Source of the DNA: Flavobacteriales bacterium UBA852
GTDB taxonomy: Bacteria; Bacteroidota; Bacteroidia; Flavobacteriales_E; Vicingaceae
DNA: 64,000 bases
Direction of reading: 5' to 3'
Assembly: GCA_002295925.1 (NCBI GenBank)
Contig: DBGO01000001.1
Location: forward strand, 1 to 64,000
Shown piece after piece: positions 1-9,455 of the stretch (positions within the stretch are counted from its first letter, which is position 1; each line of letters starts with the position of its first letter). A program made the translations under genes and the position numbers. The notes below the pieces were generated by a model. The model was not told the DNA's origin and did no database searches. It saw only the letters and a program-made list of their open reading frames with translations.

Positions 1-34
1 TTATTTACAAATGCACAACGGGTAGCTTTTGATT

Positions 35-442
35 TTATTTAAATTCTGCCCCACATTTTTTGCATTTATAAACGGTTTTAAAATAAATAGGAAAAACCAT
101 TAATAAAAAAGATATAAGAATAGATATAGTGCCTTTCAACCCTTTTGTTGATTTATAACTGGTATAAATATCTTTTGAATGACAATGTGGACAAATTACA
201 ATTTCACCTTTTTCATTGGTAGGCTTACTATTTTCAGTCTCATCTATAATCGAAACAGCTTTTTCAAGGTCTGATTCTAAAATTTTTAATTTTATACCTC
301 CTACTGCTATGTTGTAAACAGGATTCAATCCAACTACATTTTCGTCAAAGAGAAAGCATTTTACCCCTTCGCTTTCAAGTTTTGACTTCATTACGTGAGC
401 ATCAATAGGATTATCAAATGTTTTTATTGTTATTAATTCCAA
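35..442 (-). CDS. DUF2007-type protein with zinc ribbon and membrane segment
   Basis: The 135-residue protein starts like DUF2007 (putative signal-transducing) proteins: residues 1-65 alternate short strands and helices and include the typical phrase of a changing subunit position (DAHVMKSKLESEGV). Two cysteine pairs, CPHC at 84-87 and CKKC at 127-130, could form one split zinc ribbon. A hydrophobic stretch at about 103-121 lies between the two pairs and is probably a membrane segment, so the ribbon halves would lie on either side of it or the segment is a re-entrant hairpin. The gene is last on the minus strand, separated by 175 bases from the metalloprotease gene upstream. The actual function is unknown; the family name comes from pattern recognition only. 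Confidence 0.8.
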   Translation of the reverse strand: MELITIKTFDNPIDAHVMKSKLESEGVKCFLFDENVVGLNPVYNIAVGGIKLKILESDLEKAVSIIDETENSKPTNEKGEIVICPHCHSKDIYTSYKSTKGLKGTISILISFLLMVFPIYFKTVYKCKKCGAEFK

Positions 443-617
443 TTTTATTATGTTTATTCATTACAGTTGACAGGGTATGTAAATTCGTATAATCTTAACA
501 CTACTGAAATTAAAAAACACTACATTAGATAAAAGTAACAAATCTCTTTTACAATTGCAATTGAGCTATTTTTTGCTGTCTTTACTGTAGTACGTTTCTT
601 TTATGGCTTTCTTTATT

Positions 618-2714
618 CTATTTAAGAACAACCAACTTTTTCACCCATTTTTTATTTCCTGCAGTAATATTTACAAAATACGTACCCGGAATTAACGTGT
701 TTTCGTTATTGATATTTACAGGGTTTTGCGAAAGTTGAACGGTTTTGTCAATAATAACTCTTCCCGATATATCTAAAATTTGTATGCTGGCCGGTACAGC
801 TAAATCGGTATTAAGCTTAACGGTAACATTTCCGGCAGAAGGGTTCGGGTATAGTTGAATTTGTTCGTCGTTAATTAGTTCTTCCACTCCTGTTGTTGCT
901 TGAATATTAATATCATCCACATAGCATTTGTTTCCACCTCCCGAAGTCATCTCAAATTTTACGTAAATAGATTGTTCGCCTGCAAAAATTGACAACGGAA
1001 TACTAAATTCTTGCCATTCAGCAGTTGTTGAGGGGATAAAGTTGCCACTTGTGGGTGAAGCGGATGCCAATTGAGCACCACTTCGGGCAAATCGAACTTG
1101 CCAAGTTTTTCCACAATCTTTAGAAAATAATACACGAAGTAAATCGGAAGAAGTGTTGTCAATTTGTGCATAAGCAACCTTAAAAGTCATTATACCTGTA
1201 GAAGTTACATTACTAAAATCAATGGTAGGTGAGATGAAAGAATTTACCATACCGTCGGCTACGTTTTGATTGTCAATCATTATGGAAGCATTACCCGAAT
1301 AGGATGCCAAGGTTGTTCTGTCCCATGCCGTTGAAGTATTAAACTCATATTCCCAACTAAGATTGTTGTTGGTAGAATTTACAGGGAATGCGGCATCTTC
1401 AAACCCTTCGGTAAAGGGTGTTGCACCACCTCCGGAAGTTTGTTTTACAATAATCAGTTGGTTTCTGGTATATGAATCACTTCCGGCGCTGTTGGTAACG
1501 GTAAGTGAAACATCATAAATGCCGGGCGTGTTGTAAGTAATTGTCGGCATTGAATCGGTTGATGTAGATGGTGTACCACCCGGAAAACTCCAACTGTACG
1601 TCCATGAATTATCTTTTGGTGCATTGTAGGATAAATCGGTAAATGTTACGCTTTCTCCCGCACAAATTCTATAAGTTGAGGCGTTAAAGTCGGCTATTGG
1701 TGCACAAGTTACCGGAGTATAACCGTCATTTGTTCCCGTTGCAATCAAATTGGATGATGTCCACAAATTGTTTCTGTTTCCGGCAGAAGAGTTTAAAGCT
1801 GCTTGCATTCTTGCTTTTTGTCCTTGGGTAAACATTTTAGCACAAGTTGCATAATCCATATAATTTTGCACATTATCTAAACTGTTGCAAGTGTTTTGAT
1901 TTAAATCGCAATTTAAATTACTCCCAATAGTATTAGGCGTGTCTGATACGCCATCATCTGATGAACAATTTGAAGGGTCGGCATTAGAGTTGGTACTTCC
2001 CCATGTATGGGCAAGGTTTAAGTAATGCCCTATTTCATGGGTTAGCGTTCGTGAAGAGAAATTACCTCCGTTTGATGCACCTATGCTTCCAAACTGTGAT
2101 GCCCGGCAAACAATTCCCTCGTGGCTTGGTTGGGGTGCAGTACCCGGATAGTATGCATACGCACCTGCGCCACTTTCAATATTGGCAACAACCCAAACAT
2201 TTAAATATTTTGCAGTATTCCAGCTGATGAGGTCTTTTACATTTTCTCCGGCGCTATGCGTTAAGGGTGAATAAGTGCGGGTAATTCCTTCGGTACAATT
2301 TCCGTTAGGGTCTAATTGCGCTAAACGAAATTCTATTTCACTGTCGGCAACAATAGATTTAAATACCGGAATAACATCAGCTGTATCACTGTTTAAATTT
2401 CTGAAATCTTCATTAATAATGCGAATAGCGTCTAAAACTTGAGCTTTTGATACATTTTCGGGTCCGTACGTGTGAATAACATGAATTACCACAGGAATAA
2501 TTTTTACAGTTCCCGATTTTTCACCGTAATGCTGCTTGGTATATTCTTTGGCTAAGGAGTCTTGATTTTGCAATAATTTTTCAAGAGCCGGATTTTTTAG
2601 CAAAGCTTCTTGCATTACTTGGTCGGTACCGCAAGGTTTTATATTATTTTGAGTACGCGAAATCATAGCAATGCCGAGCATTGCTATGATTAAAAAAACA
2701 GATTTATTTAACAT
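618..2714 (-). CDS. Secreted M43-family zinc metalloprotease with PKD domain and T9SS sorting domain
   Basis: The N-terminus is a signal peptide (about residues 1-21). The catalytic domain (about 70-320) carries the extended zinc motif HEIGHYLNLAH at 226-236 and a Met-turn region near NYMDYATC at 284-291, as in M43 pappalysin-like peptidases. A PKD-like domain follows at about 343-425, then a choice-of-anchor/adhesin-like beta domain (about 435-610) ending in CYVDDINI. The last 80 residues form a T9SS type A sorting domain (LYPNPSAGNV). The enzyme should be exported across the outer membrane, where the tail is cleaved. The start codon lies only 10 bases after the infB stop, so it may be read through from the infB operon. 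Substrate is unknown. Confidence 0.93.
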   Translation of the reverse strand: MLNKSVFLIIAMLGIAMISRTQNNIKPCGTDQVMQEALLKNPALEKLLQNQDSLAKEYTKQHYGEKSGTVKIIPVVIHVIHTYGPENVSKAQVLDAIRIINEDFRNLNSDTADVIPVFKSIVADSEIEFRLAQLDPNGNCTEGITRTYSPLTHSAGENVKDLISWNTAKYLNVWVVANIESGAGAYAYYPGTAPQPSHEGIVCRASQFGSIGASNGGNFSSRTLTHEIGHYLNLAHTWGSTNSNADPSNCSSDDGVSDTPNTIGSNLNCDLNQNTCNSLDNVQNYMDYATCAKMFTQGQKARMQAALNSSAGNRNNLWTSSNLIATGTNDGYTPVTCAPIADFNASTYRICAGESVTFTDLSYNAPKDNSWTYSWSFPGGTPSTSTDSMPTITYNTPGIYDVSLTVTNSAGSDSYTRNQLIIVKQTSGGGATPFTEGFEDAAFPVNSTNNNLSWEYEFNTSTAWDRTTLASYSGNASIMIDNQNVADGMVNSFISPTIDFSNVTSTGIMTFKVAYAQIDNTSSDLLRVLFSKDCGKTWQVRFARSGAQLASASPTSGNFIPSTTAEWQEFSIPLSIFAGEQSIYVKFEMTSGGGNKCYVDDINIQATTGVEELINDEQIQLYPNPSAGNVTVKLNTDLAVPASIQILDISGRVIIDKTVQLSQNPVNINNENTLIPGTYFVNITAGNKKWVKKLVVLK

Positions 2715-2724
2715 ATTATGAAAT

Positions 2725-5475
2725 TTATAATTTTTGTTTTACTTCTTCCGTTTCAAATGCTTCTACAATATCACCCACTTTAATGTCGTTGAAGTTCTCG
2801 ATATTTAAACCACATTCGTAGCCTGCAGCAACTTCTTTCACATCATCTTTGAAACGTTTTAGCGAACCTAATTTTCCGGTATAGATGACAATGCCTTCAC
2901 GTATAAGTCGTACGTCGTTATTACGTTTTATTTTTCCGTCAAGAACCATACAACCGGCAACGGTTCCAACTTTTGTTATTTTGAATGTTTCTCTAACTTC
3001 GGCAGTTCCAACCACTTTCTCCACTTCTTTTGGTGCCAACATACCTTCCATTGCGGCTTTAATTTCCTCAATAGCATCGTAAATGATAGAGTACAGACGA
3101 ATATCTATCTCTTCTTTTTCGGCTAATTTACGGGCAGATGAAGAAGGTCTGACTTGGAAACCGATAATAATTGCGTCCGATGCAGAGGCAAGCATTACAT
3201 CCGAGTCGGTAATTTGACCAACGGCTTTGTGAATGATGTTCACTTGAATTTTATCGGTAGATAATTTCAATAATGAATCGGATAATGCTTCAATAGAACC
3301 ATCCACATCACCTTTTATGATAATATTTAATTCTTTAAAGTCGCCTAATGCAATACGACGTCCGATTTCATCAAGAGTAAGATGTTTTTGTGTTTTAATG
3401 CTTTGCTCGCGAATAAGTTGTTGACGTTTGTCGGCAATTCTTCGGGCTTCTTTTTCATCTTCCAATACATGGAATTTATCACCGGCTTTTGGTGCGCCGT
3501 CCAATCCTAATATTAAGGCAGGAATCGATGGGCCTGCAGATTTGATTTTTTGTTCACGTTCGTTAAACATTGCTTTTACTTTACCACTGTGACATCCGGC
3601 AAGAACTATGTCGCCTTGGTGCAATGTTCCGCCTTGAACCAAAATATTGGCTACATATCCGCGACCTTTATCCAATGATGCTTCCAAAATGGTTCCGGTA
3701 GCTCGTTTTTTAGGATCGGCTTTAAGTTCCAATAACTCGGCTTCAAGCACTACTTTTTCCATTAATTCTTTAACACCTTTACCGGTTTTTGCCGATATTT
3801 CTTGCGATTGATATTTACCGCCCCAATCTTCAACCAAAATATTCATTTGAGCCAATTCTTCGCGTATTTTGTCGGCATTGGCTCCCGGTTTATCAATTTT
3901 ATTAAATGCAAAAATGATAGGAACACCTGCTGCTTGGGCGTGATTGATCGCTTCTTTTGTTTGAGGCATCACACTGTCGTCTGCGGCAATAACAATAATT
4001 GCCAAGTCGGTAACTTGTGCACCACGAGCACGCATGGCTGTAAAAGCTTCGTGTCCCGGAGTATCCAAGAATGTAATAGTATGTCCGTCTTCCATTTCAA
4101 CATTGTATGCTCCAATGTGTTGAGTTATACCTCCGGCTTCACCGGCAATAACATTGGTATTTCGAATGTAATCGAGCAATGATGTTTTACCGTGGTCAAC
4201 GTGTCCCATAACGGTTACAATAGGTGGTCGAGGAACTAAGTTTTCAGGGTTATCCGGTTCTTCGAGAATTTCTTCTTCGGCTTCGTCGGCTTTGATGAAT
4301 TGAACTTCATAGCCAAATTCTTCGGCAATGATTGAGATGGTTTCGGCATCCAAACGTTGATTGATGGAAACAATCATTCCTAAAGAGAAGCATGCTGATA
4401 TAATCTCATTTACGTTTACATTCATTAAGTTAGCCAAATCGCTGGCAGTAACAAATTCCGATACTTTAAGAATTTTGCTTTCCAGTTCTTGTTGTTCGAG
4501 TTCACGCTCGGTTTTTTCTTGAATAGCTTTACGCTTTTCTCTACGTAATTTAGACGATTTGGATTTTCCTCCTCCTTGAAGTTTTTCAAGCGTTTCTTTA
4601 ATTTGCTTTTGAATTTCTTCTTCTGTCACCTCAGGTTTTGGAGCACCTTTTTTGCCTTTCTTTCCGCCTTTTTTATCACCAATAGGTTTGCGAACATCAA
4701 CTTTTTTCTTTAATCTTTTTCTTTTCTTTTTAGAAGTGTCTGCATCATTGTCACTTGAAGCAACAGGTTTGGCTTTTTTAGCCGGTTTTTTCTCAACAGG
4801 AAGATCAATTTTACCCAATACTTTTGGTCCTTCGGCTTTTTCAAAAACAGTTTCGATATGTTCCGGTTCTTTTTGTTCCGGCTCCTGAGGTTTTTCAGGT
4901 TGTTTAACTTCTTTTTCTTCTTTTTTGGCAACAGGCTTTTCTTGTTCTTTTTTCTCTTCGGCAGCTTTTTTGGCTTTAGATTTTTTTGTCGGACGGGTTT
5001 TGGTGTCGATAGATGAAAGATCGATTTTACCGACAACTTTTGGTTGCCCCGGAACTTCCGGCTCTGATGATTCTTCTTTAACCTCAGCTTCGGGATGGGT
5101 TTCTTCTGCTTTTGGTTCTTCTACTTCTTCTTTGGCAGATTGTGGAGCGGTTAATTCGGGTTCTACCTTAATGTCCGAAATATCAAAATCTTCCTCTTCA
5201 ACCTCTTCGGTTACCTCTTCTTTTTTATCCACATCTTCAACCGTAATGGTTTGACGTTTTTCGGATTCCAAAGAGATTTTTTTGGATTGCTCCTTCATCG
5301 TTTTTTCCGATTGGAACTCTTCCAATAACGCGTCGTACTGCTCGGGTGTTAGCTTTGTTGTAGGTTTAACCTCTATTTCATGTCCTTTTGACGAAAGGTA
5401 ATCTACAATTGTACTAATGCTAACATTGAACTCTTTAGCTGCTTTATTTAATCTTGTTGCCTTGGTTTGTGACAT
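2725..5475 (-). CDS. infB: Translation initiation factor IF-2
   Basis: IF-2 is the GTPase that brings initiator fMet-tRNA to the 30S subunit and promotes subunit joining. The 916-residue protein has an N-terminal IF2-N helix module (1-55), a long charged Lys/Glu/Pro-rich linker (60-330) typical of Bacteroidota, a second IF2-N module (about 337-395), and the G domain with GHVDHGKT at 424-431, DTPGHE at 471-476 and NKID at 525-528. The domain II-IV region fills the rest, including the fMet-tRNA binding C2 part. It lies 87 bases downstream of nusA in the conserved rimP-nusA-infB order. The Lys-rich linker is coded by A/T-rich low-complexity DNA, which creates long spurious frames on both strands. 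Confidence 0.99.
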   Translation of the reverse strand: MSQTKATRLNKAAKEFNVSISTIVDYLSSKGHEIEVKPTTKLTPEQYDALLEEFQSEKTMKEQSKKISLESEKRQTITVEDVDKKEEVTEEVEEEDFDISDIKVEPELTAPQSAKEEVEEPKAEETHPEAEVKEESSEPEVPGQPKVVGKIDLSSIDTKTRPTKKSKAKKAAEEKKEQEKPVAKKEEKEVKQPEKPQEPEQKEPEHIETVFEKAEGPKVLGKIDLPVEKKPAKKAKPVASSDNDADTSKKKRKRLKKKVDVRKPIGDKKGGKKGKKGAPKPEVTEEEIQKQIKETLEKLQGGGKSKSSKLRREKRKAIQEKTERELEQQELESKILKVSEFVTASDLANLMNVNVNEIISACFSLGMIVSINQRLDAETISIIAEEFGYEVQFIKADEAEEEILEEPDNPENLVPRPPIVTVMGHVDHGKTSLLDYIRNTNVIAGEAGGITQHIGAYNVEMEDGHTITFLDTPGHEAFTAMRARGAQVTDLAIIVIAADDSVMPQTKEAINHAQAAGVPIIFAFNKIDKPGANADKIREELAQMNILVEDWGGKYQSQEISAKTGKGVKELMEKVVLEAELLELKADPKKRATGTILEASLDKGRGYVANILVQGGTLHQGDIVLAGCHSGKVKAMFNEREQKIKSAGPSIPALILGLDGAPKAGDKFHVLEDEKEARRIADKRQQLIREQSIKTQKHLTLDEIGRRIALGDFKELNIIIKGDVDGSIEALSDSLLKLSTDKIQVNIIHKAVGQITDSDVMLASASDAIIIGFQVRPSSSARKLAEKEEIDIRLYSIIYDAIEEIKAAMEGMLAPKEVEKVVGTAEVRETFKITKVGTVAGCMVLDGKIKRNNDVRLIREGIVIYTGKLGSLKRFKDDVKEVAAGYECGLNIENFNDIKVGDIVEAFETEEVKQKL

Positions 5476-5562
5476 ATTCCTGTTTTTTCAATTTTTGTTT
5501 TGGTTGTTTTTTATAGTTGACAATCAACAACTTGTTTTATCGGTTTTGAAAAAGAAATTACT

Positions 5563-6807
5563 TTATTCTTCTTCAAATTCTTCTTTTAATATTTGAAGCA
5601 CATCCTCTACGGTTTCTTCTTCCAAATCGGTACGTTTTACCAATTCTTCTTTGGATAATTTCAATACGCTTTTTGCTGTATCGCAACCGATGGCTTTAAG
5701 CTCATCAATTACCCAATCTTCTATTTCGTCTGCAAATTCATCTAATGCTACATCTTCTACATCTTCTTCATCTACATTTCTATACACATCTATTTCGTAT
5801 CCGGTTAGTTTGCCTGCAAGTTTAATATTGTGTCCGCCTTTTCCGATAGCCAACGATACTTGGTCGGGGTCAAGATATACGGATGCACGTTTGTTCTCTT
5901 CATCAATACTGATGTGTGACACTTTAGCAGGGCTCAATGCACGAGCAATGTAAAGTTCGGTGTTGTTGGTGTAATTGATTACATCAATGTTTTCGTTGCG
6001 TAACTCGCGAACGATTCCGTGAATACGCGAACCTTTCATTCCTACACAAGCGCCAACCGGATCAATGCGGTCGTCGTATGATTCTACTGCAACTTTGGCT
6101 CTTTCGCCCGGTTCACGAACAATTTTTTTAATGGTAATCAATCCGTCAAAAATTTCAGGAACTTCTAATTCGAACAATCGTTCGAGGAATAATGGTGAGG
6201 TTCTTGAAAGAATAATCAAAGGCTTGTTGTTTTTCATTTCTACACGAATAACAACGGCTCTTACTTGGTCACCTTTTTTAAAGCGGTCGCTTGGAATTTG
6301 TTCTTGCTTGGGCAAAATCAGTTCGTTGTCTTCGTCGTCGAGCAATAAAATTTCTCGTTTCCAAATTTGGTAAACTTCGGCGGTAACAATTTCGCCTACA
6401 CGGTCTTTATATTTTTTATAAATATGGTCTTTTTCAAGTTCCATTACTTTAGAAATCAAATTTTGACGCATAGCCAAAACCTGACGACGACCGAAACTTT
6501 CTATCGGTACCATTTCGGGCACTTCTTCGCCTACTTCAAAATCGGGTTCTATTTTTAATGCATCTGAAAGGGCTATTTGACGGTTAGGGTCTTCTACCTC
6601 TCCGTCGGGAACAATTTCACGGTTTCTCCAGATTTCCAAGTCGCCTTTATCGGGATTTAAAATTATATCGAAATTTTCATCGTCACCGTATTTTTTCTTA
6701 ATCATATTTCTGAATACACCTTCAAGTATATTCATCATAGTAACTCTGTCGATGTTTTTAAACTCTTTAAACTCAGCGAACGATTCGGCTAAATTCAGAT
6801 TTTCCAT
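5563..6807 (-). CDS. nusA: Transcription termination/antitermination factor NusA
   Basis: NusA binds RNA polymerase near the RNA exit channel and modulates pausing, intrinsic termination and antitermination. The 414-residue protein has the N-terminal RNAP-binding domain (1-125), an S1 domain (about 135-200), KH1 with GMKGSR at 256-261 and KH2 with IGKGG at 321-325. A short acidic, helical C-terminal tail (about 355-412) resembles a single helix-hairpin-helix unit rather than the two acidic repeats of E. coli NusA, which is the usual form in Bacteroidota. It lies 10 bases after rimP. A hairpin in the operon leader (7297-7317) may make it self-regulating. Confidence 0.98.
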   Translation of the reverse strand: MENLNLAESFAEFKEFKNIDRVTMMNILEGVFRNMIKKKYGDDENFDIILNPDKGDLEIWRNREIVPDGEVEDPNRQIALSDALKIEPDFEVGEEVPEMVPIESFGRRQVLAMRQNLISKVMELEKDHIYKKYKDRVGEIVTAEVYQIWKREILLLDDEDNELILPKQEQIPSDRFKKGDQVRAVVIRVEMKNNKPLIILSRTSPLFLERLFELEVPEIFDGLITIKKIVREPGERAKVAVESYDDRIDPVGACVGMKGSRIHGIVRELRNENIDVINYTNNTELYIARALSPAKVSHISIDEENKRASVYLDPDQVSLAIGKGGHNIKLAGKLTGYEIDVYRNVDEEDVEDVALDEFADEIEDWVIDELKAIGCDTAKSVLKLSKEELVKRTDLEEETVEDVLQILKEEFEEE

Positions 6808-6817
6808 AATTGCATCT

Positions 6818-7291
6818 TTATTTAAATTTAATAATTAGTTTAGTTTGTTTGATATCATCAAAGTTTATATGGTGTTGTTTTGTGATGAGTTGTTTTTTCT
6901 TTTTACCTTCAATTTTTTCTTTTGTTTGCGTTTCGATAGTAATGCTGTCGGGTGAAACATTCAACAATGTTCCTTGAAGTTGTTTCCCTTCGTTTGTGCT
7001 GACTTCTACTTCTTTGCCAATGTTTTTTTGATACTGACGTAAAATTTTAAACGGCTTGTTCAATCCGCAAGAAGTAACGGTCAGTTCAAAATCTTCTTCT
7101 TCACGGTCAAGGTTGTGTTCAATGTTCCGGCTCACCGATACGCAGTCGTTAATGGATACGCCGGTATCCGAATCAATTTCAACGAGTATTTTGTTGTGCT
7201 CGTCAATATTGATATCAACCAAAAAAGCGCCTATTTCATCAAGGCGTTCCTGAGCAAGTGTTTCTATTTTTTTCTTTGAAATCATTGGCAT
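6818..7291 (-). CDS. rimP: Ribosome maturation factor RimP
   Basis: RimP is needed for maturation of the 30S subunit. The 157-residue length and two-domain plan fit the family: an N-terminal alpha/beta domain with the DVNIDEHNKILVEIDSD region and the DCVSVSRNIE segment, and a C-terminal SH3-like domain that starts near GKEVEVST. The gene heads the rimP-nusA-infB operon. Two in-frame ATGs compete, at 7291 and 7285; the second gives the more family-like start MISKKKIE. The first ATG directly abuts the T-run of a strong hairpin, so the ribosome-binding region is largely inside that structure. Confidence 0.95.
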   Translation of the reverse strand: MPMISKKKIETLAQERLDEIGAFLVDINIDEHNKILVEIDSDTGVSINDCVSVSRNIEHNLDREEEDFELTVTSCGLNKPFKILRQYQKNIGKEVEVSTNEGKQLQGTLLNVSPDSITIETQTKEKIEGKKKKQLITKQHHINFDDIKQTKLIIKFK

Positions 7292-7296
7292 AAAAA

Positions 7297-7317
7297 GAGG
7301 GGACTTTTTGTCCCCTC
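7297..7317 (-). terminator. Terminator-like hairpin in the rimP-nusA-infB leader
   Basis: On the minus strand an 8-bp GC-rich stem (GAGGGGAC / GTCCCCTC) with a five-A loop is followed by five T residues and then the rimP ATG. No T-run exists on the plus-strand side, so it works only in the direction of rimP. It lies downstream of the predicted promoter at 7345-7375 and upstream of rimP. It could end thiL transcripts, attenuate the rimP operon, or both. Confidence 0.75.
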
Positions 7318-7344
7318 AGTAAATTCTCTCCTAAAATCGGCTGC

Positions 7345-7375
7345 AAATATACGTTTTTTATTTTATTTATACAAT
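7345..7375 (-). promoter_or_regulatory. Predicted promoter for rimP-nusA-infB
   Basis: Minus-strand TATATTTG (7345-7352) matches the Bacteroidota -7 consensus TAnnTTTG, and a TTG (7373-7375) lies 20 bases upstream as a -33 element. The predicted start is near 7339, about 20 bases before the leader hairpin. An AGGAG-like sequence follows in the leader. Confidence 0.7.
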
Positions 7376-7397
7376 AGTATTGTGGTTTTGGCTTGTA

Positions 7398-8459
7398 TTA
7401 GTTTTTGTTTTGACTTAAAAAAGCATTCCAACCTTGGGCGGTAAGTTCAATAATTGAATCGCCTGCGCCAACCATTTGGTATTGATTTTCGTTTCCGGTA
7501 ACATGTCCGATAACGTGAATATTACTGTTTTCTTTGATTTTGTTAAAATCATCTTGTTTAATGGTAAACAATAGTTCATAATCCTCGCCACCGTTAAGTG
7601 CGCAAACAGTTGAGTTTATTTTAAACATTTCGGCAGCATTTACGGTTTGAGGGTCAATAGGCAGTTTGTTTTCATATATCACCATTCCTTTTTTTGATAA
7701 ATGCCCCAAATGGATGAGCTCGCTGGATAAACCATCAGAAATGTCAATCATTGAGGTTGGAATGACGTTTTGTTCATTAAGAAAGTCAATAATGTCTTTG
7801 CGCGGTTCGGGTTTTAAAAATCGTCTGAGTAAATAGTCAAATCCGTCAAAATCGGGTTGTGCATCGTTTGTTTTTTCAAAAACCGATTTTTCACGTTCAA
7901 GCAATTGTAATCCCATATACGCAGCGCCTAAATCTCCGCTTACGCAAATAAGATCATTTTCTTGGGCTGTATCGCGATAAGTGATTTTTTTCTTTTCTAC
8001 TTCGCCCAAAACTGTAATGGAAATCATATTTTCTGCAAGTGAAGAAGTGGTATCACCTCCAATTATATCAACGTTGTATTGTTCGCAGGCAGCCATTATG
8101 CCCAAGTACAGCTCGTCTATTGCTTCAATGCTCATTCTTGCGTTTATGGCTAAACTGACTGTGATGTGTGTAGGATTTCCGTTCATAGCGAAAATGTCGG
8201 AAAGGTTAACAGTAACCGCTTTATAGCCAAGGTGCTTTAGTGGGGTGTAAACCAAATCGAAATGAACGCCTTCTACCAAAGTGTCGGTAGAGATGAGTTG
8301 ATAATGATTTTTATCTTTTTTTATTACAGCGGCGTCATCGCCAATGCCTTTAATTGTTGATTTTTGGGTATTTTTAATCGATTTTTTGAATGTTTCTATC
8401 AATCCAAATTCACCTATTTTGCTTAACGGAGTGGGTGAAAAACCTTTTTCTTCGAGCAT
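7398..8459 (-). CDS. thiL: Thiamine-monophosphate kinase
   Basis: ThiL phosphorylates thiamine monophosphate to thiamine pyrophosphate with ATP. The 353-residue protein has the PurM/ThiL-type fold signature: GIGDDAAVI near residue 41, the glycine-rich IIGGDTTSS segment near 135, GDLGAAYMGLQLL near 175, and MIDISDGLSSEL near 240. Length is normal for Bacteroidota ThiL. It starts 2 bases after the asd stop codon, so the two are clearly cotranscribed. No TPP riboswitch is visible upstream in the operon. Confidence 0.96.
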   Translation of the reverse strand: MLEEKGFSPTPLSKIGEFGLIETFKKSIKNTQKSTIKGIGDDAAVIKKDKNHYQLISTDTLVEGVHFDLVYTPLKHLGYKAVTVNLSDIFAMNGNPTHITVSLAINARMSIEAIDELYLGIMAACEQYNVDIIGGDTTSSLAENMISITVLGEVEKKKITYRDTAQENDLICVSGDLGAAYMGLQLLEREKSVFEKTNDAQPDFDGFDYLLRRFLKPEPRKDIIDFLNEQNVIPTSMIDISDGLSSELIHLGHLSKKGMVIYENKLPIDPQTVNAAEMFKINSTVCALNGGEDYELLFTIKQDDFNKIKENSNIHVIGHVTGNENQYQMVGAGDSIIELTAQGWNAFLSQNKN

Positions 8460-8461
8460 AA

Positions 8462-9448
8462 TTATATCAATTTTTTATTTATAAGGTATTCAGCTATTTG
8501 TACGGCGTTTGTTGCAGCGCCTTTTCTCAAATTATCAGCAACAATCCATAAGTTTAATCCGTTTTCAACAGTATCATCCTTTCTGATTCTTCCAACAAAA
8601 ACATCATCTTTGCCTTCGGCATATCGTGGCATAGGATAGGTTAAAGTGTCCGGATTATCTTGGAGAACAATTCCGGGACTGTCTGCTAATAACTTTCTAA
8701 CTTCGTTCAATTCAAAATTGTTTGAAAATTGAACATTTACACTTTCTGAATGTCCGCCAACAACAGGAACTCGAACAGCCGTAGCCGAAATGTTGATGTT
8801 TGTATTCATGATTTTGTTGGGTTCGGTCATCAGTTTAATTTCTTCTTTAGTATATCCCGAATCTAAAAACACATCGCAATGCGGTATGCAATTTTTGTCA
8901 ATGGGGTAAGGGTAGGCCTGTTCGCCTTTTATGCCGTTCCGTTCATTTTCCATTTGGACAACCGCTTTTTTACCTGTTCCGGTAATGGATTGATAAGTGG
9001 AAACAATTATTCTTTCAATGTTATATTTTTTATGCAAAGGATATAGTGCCATAACCAACTGAATGGTTGAACAATTGGGGTTGGCAATAATTTTATGCGC
9101 TTTAGATAAGCCGGATGCGTTGATTTCGGGAACAACCAAAGGGATATCTTCTTTCATTCGCCAGGCGGATGAGTTGTCAATTACTGTTGTGCCGGCTTGT
9201 GCAAACAAAGGGGCGTATTGTAAAGATGTATCGCCTCCGGCAGAAAATAAGGCAATATCGGGTTTTTGGTTTATGGCGGATTGGATGTCTGTAATTTCGT
9301 ATGTTTTGTTGTTAAATGTTACGGTTTTTCCTTTCGATTTTTCTGAAGCTACAGGTATTAATTCCGTTACGGGGAAATTCCGTTCTTCCAAAACTTGCAA
9401 CATTGTTTTGCCAACCATACCCGTGGCGCCTACAACTGCTATTTTCAT
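8462..9448 (-). CDS. asd: Aspartate-semialdehyde dehydrogenase
   Basis: The enzyme reduces aspartyl phosphate to aspartate semialdehyde with NADPH, the branch point to lysine/diaminopimelate, threonine and methionine. The 328-residue protein has the nucleotide-binding loop GATGMVG at 7-13, the active-site cysteine in NPNCSTIQ (C126) and the conserved GHSESV segment in the C-terminal half. It sits 7 bases downstream of a small ORF and 2 bases upstream of thiL in one operon. Confidence 0.98.
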   Translation of the reverse strand: MKIAVVGATGMVGKTMLQVLEERNFPVTELIPVASEKSKGKTVTFNNKTYEITDIQSAINQKPDIALFSAGGDTSLQYAPLFAQAGTTVIDNSSAWRMKEDIPLVVPEINASGLSKAHKIIANPNCSTIQLVMALYPLHKKYNIERIIVSTYQSITGTGKKAVVQMENERNGIKGEQAYPYPIDKNCIPHCDVFLDSGYTKEEIKLMTEPNKIMNTNINISATAVRVPVVGGHSESVNVQFSNNFELNEVRKLLADSPGIVLQDNPDTLTYPMPRYAEGKDDVFVGRIRKDDTVENGLNLWIVADNLRKGAATNAVQIAEYLINKKLI

Positions 9449-9455
9449 AAGAGAA

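Noticed and set aside
443..617. Possible small RNA or gene in the 175-base gap at the left end
   Set aside because: No start/stop frame with a ribosome site, no hairpin with T-run and no good promoter was seen.
4652..5254. Several frames on both strands in the Lys/Glu-rich linker of infB
   Set aside because: Repetitive AAA/GAA codons give open frames in all directions; the IF-2 frame is certain.
7318..7397. TPP riboswitch near thiL
   Set aside because: The segment lies after thiL, is AT-rich and shows none of the conserved THI-box core.
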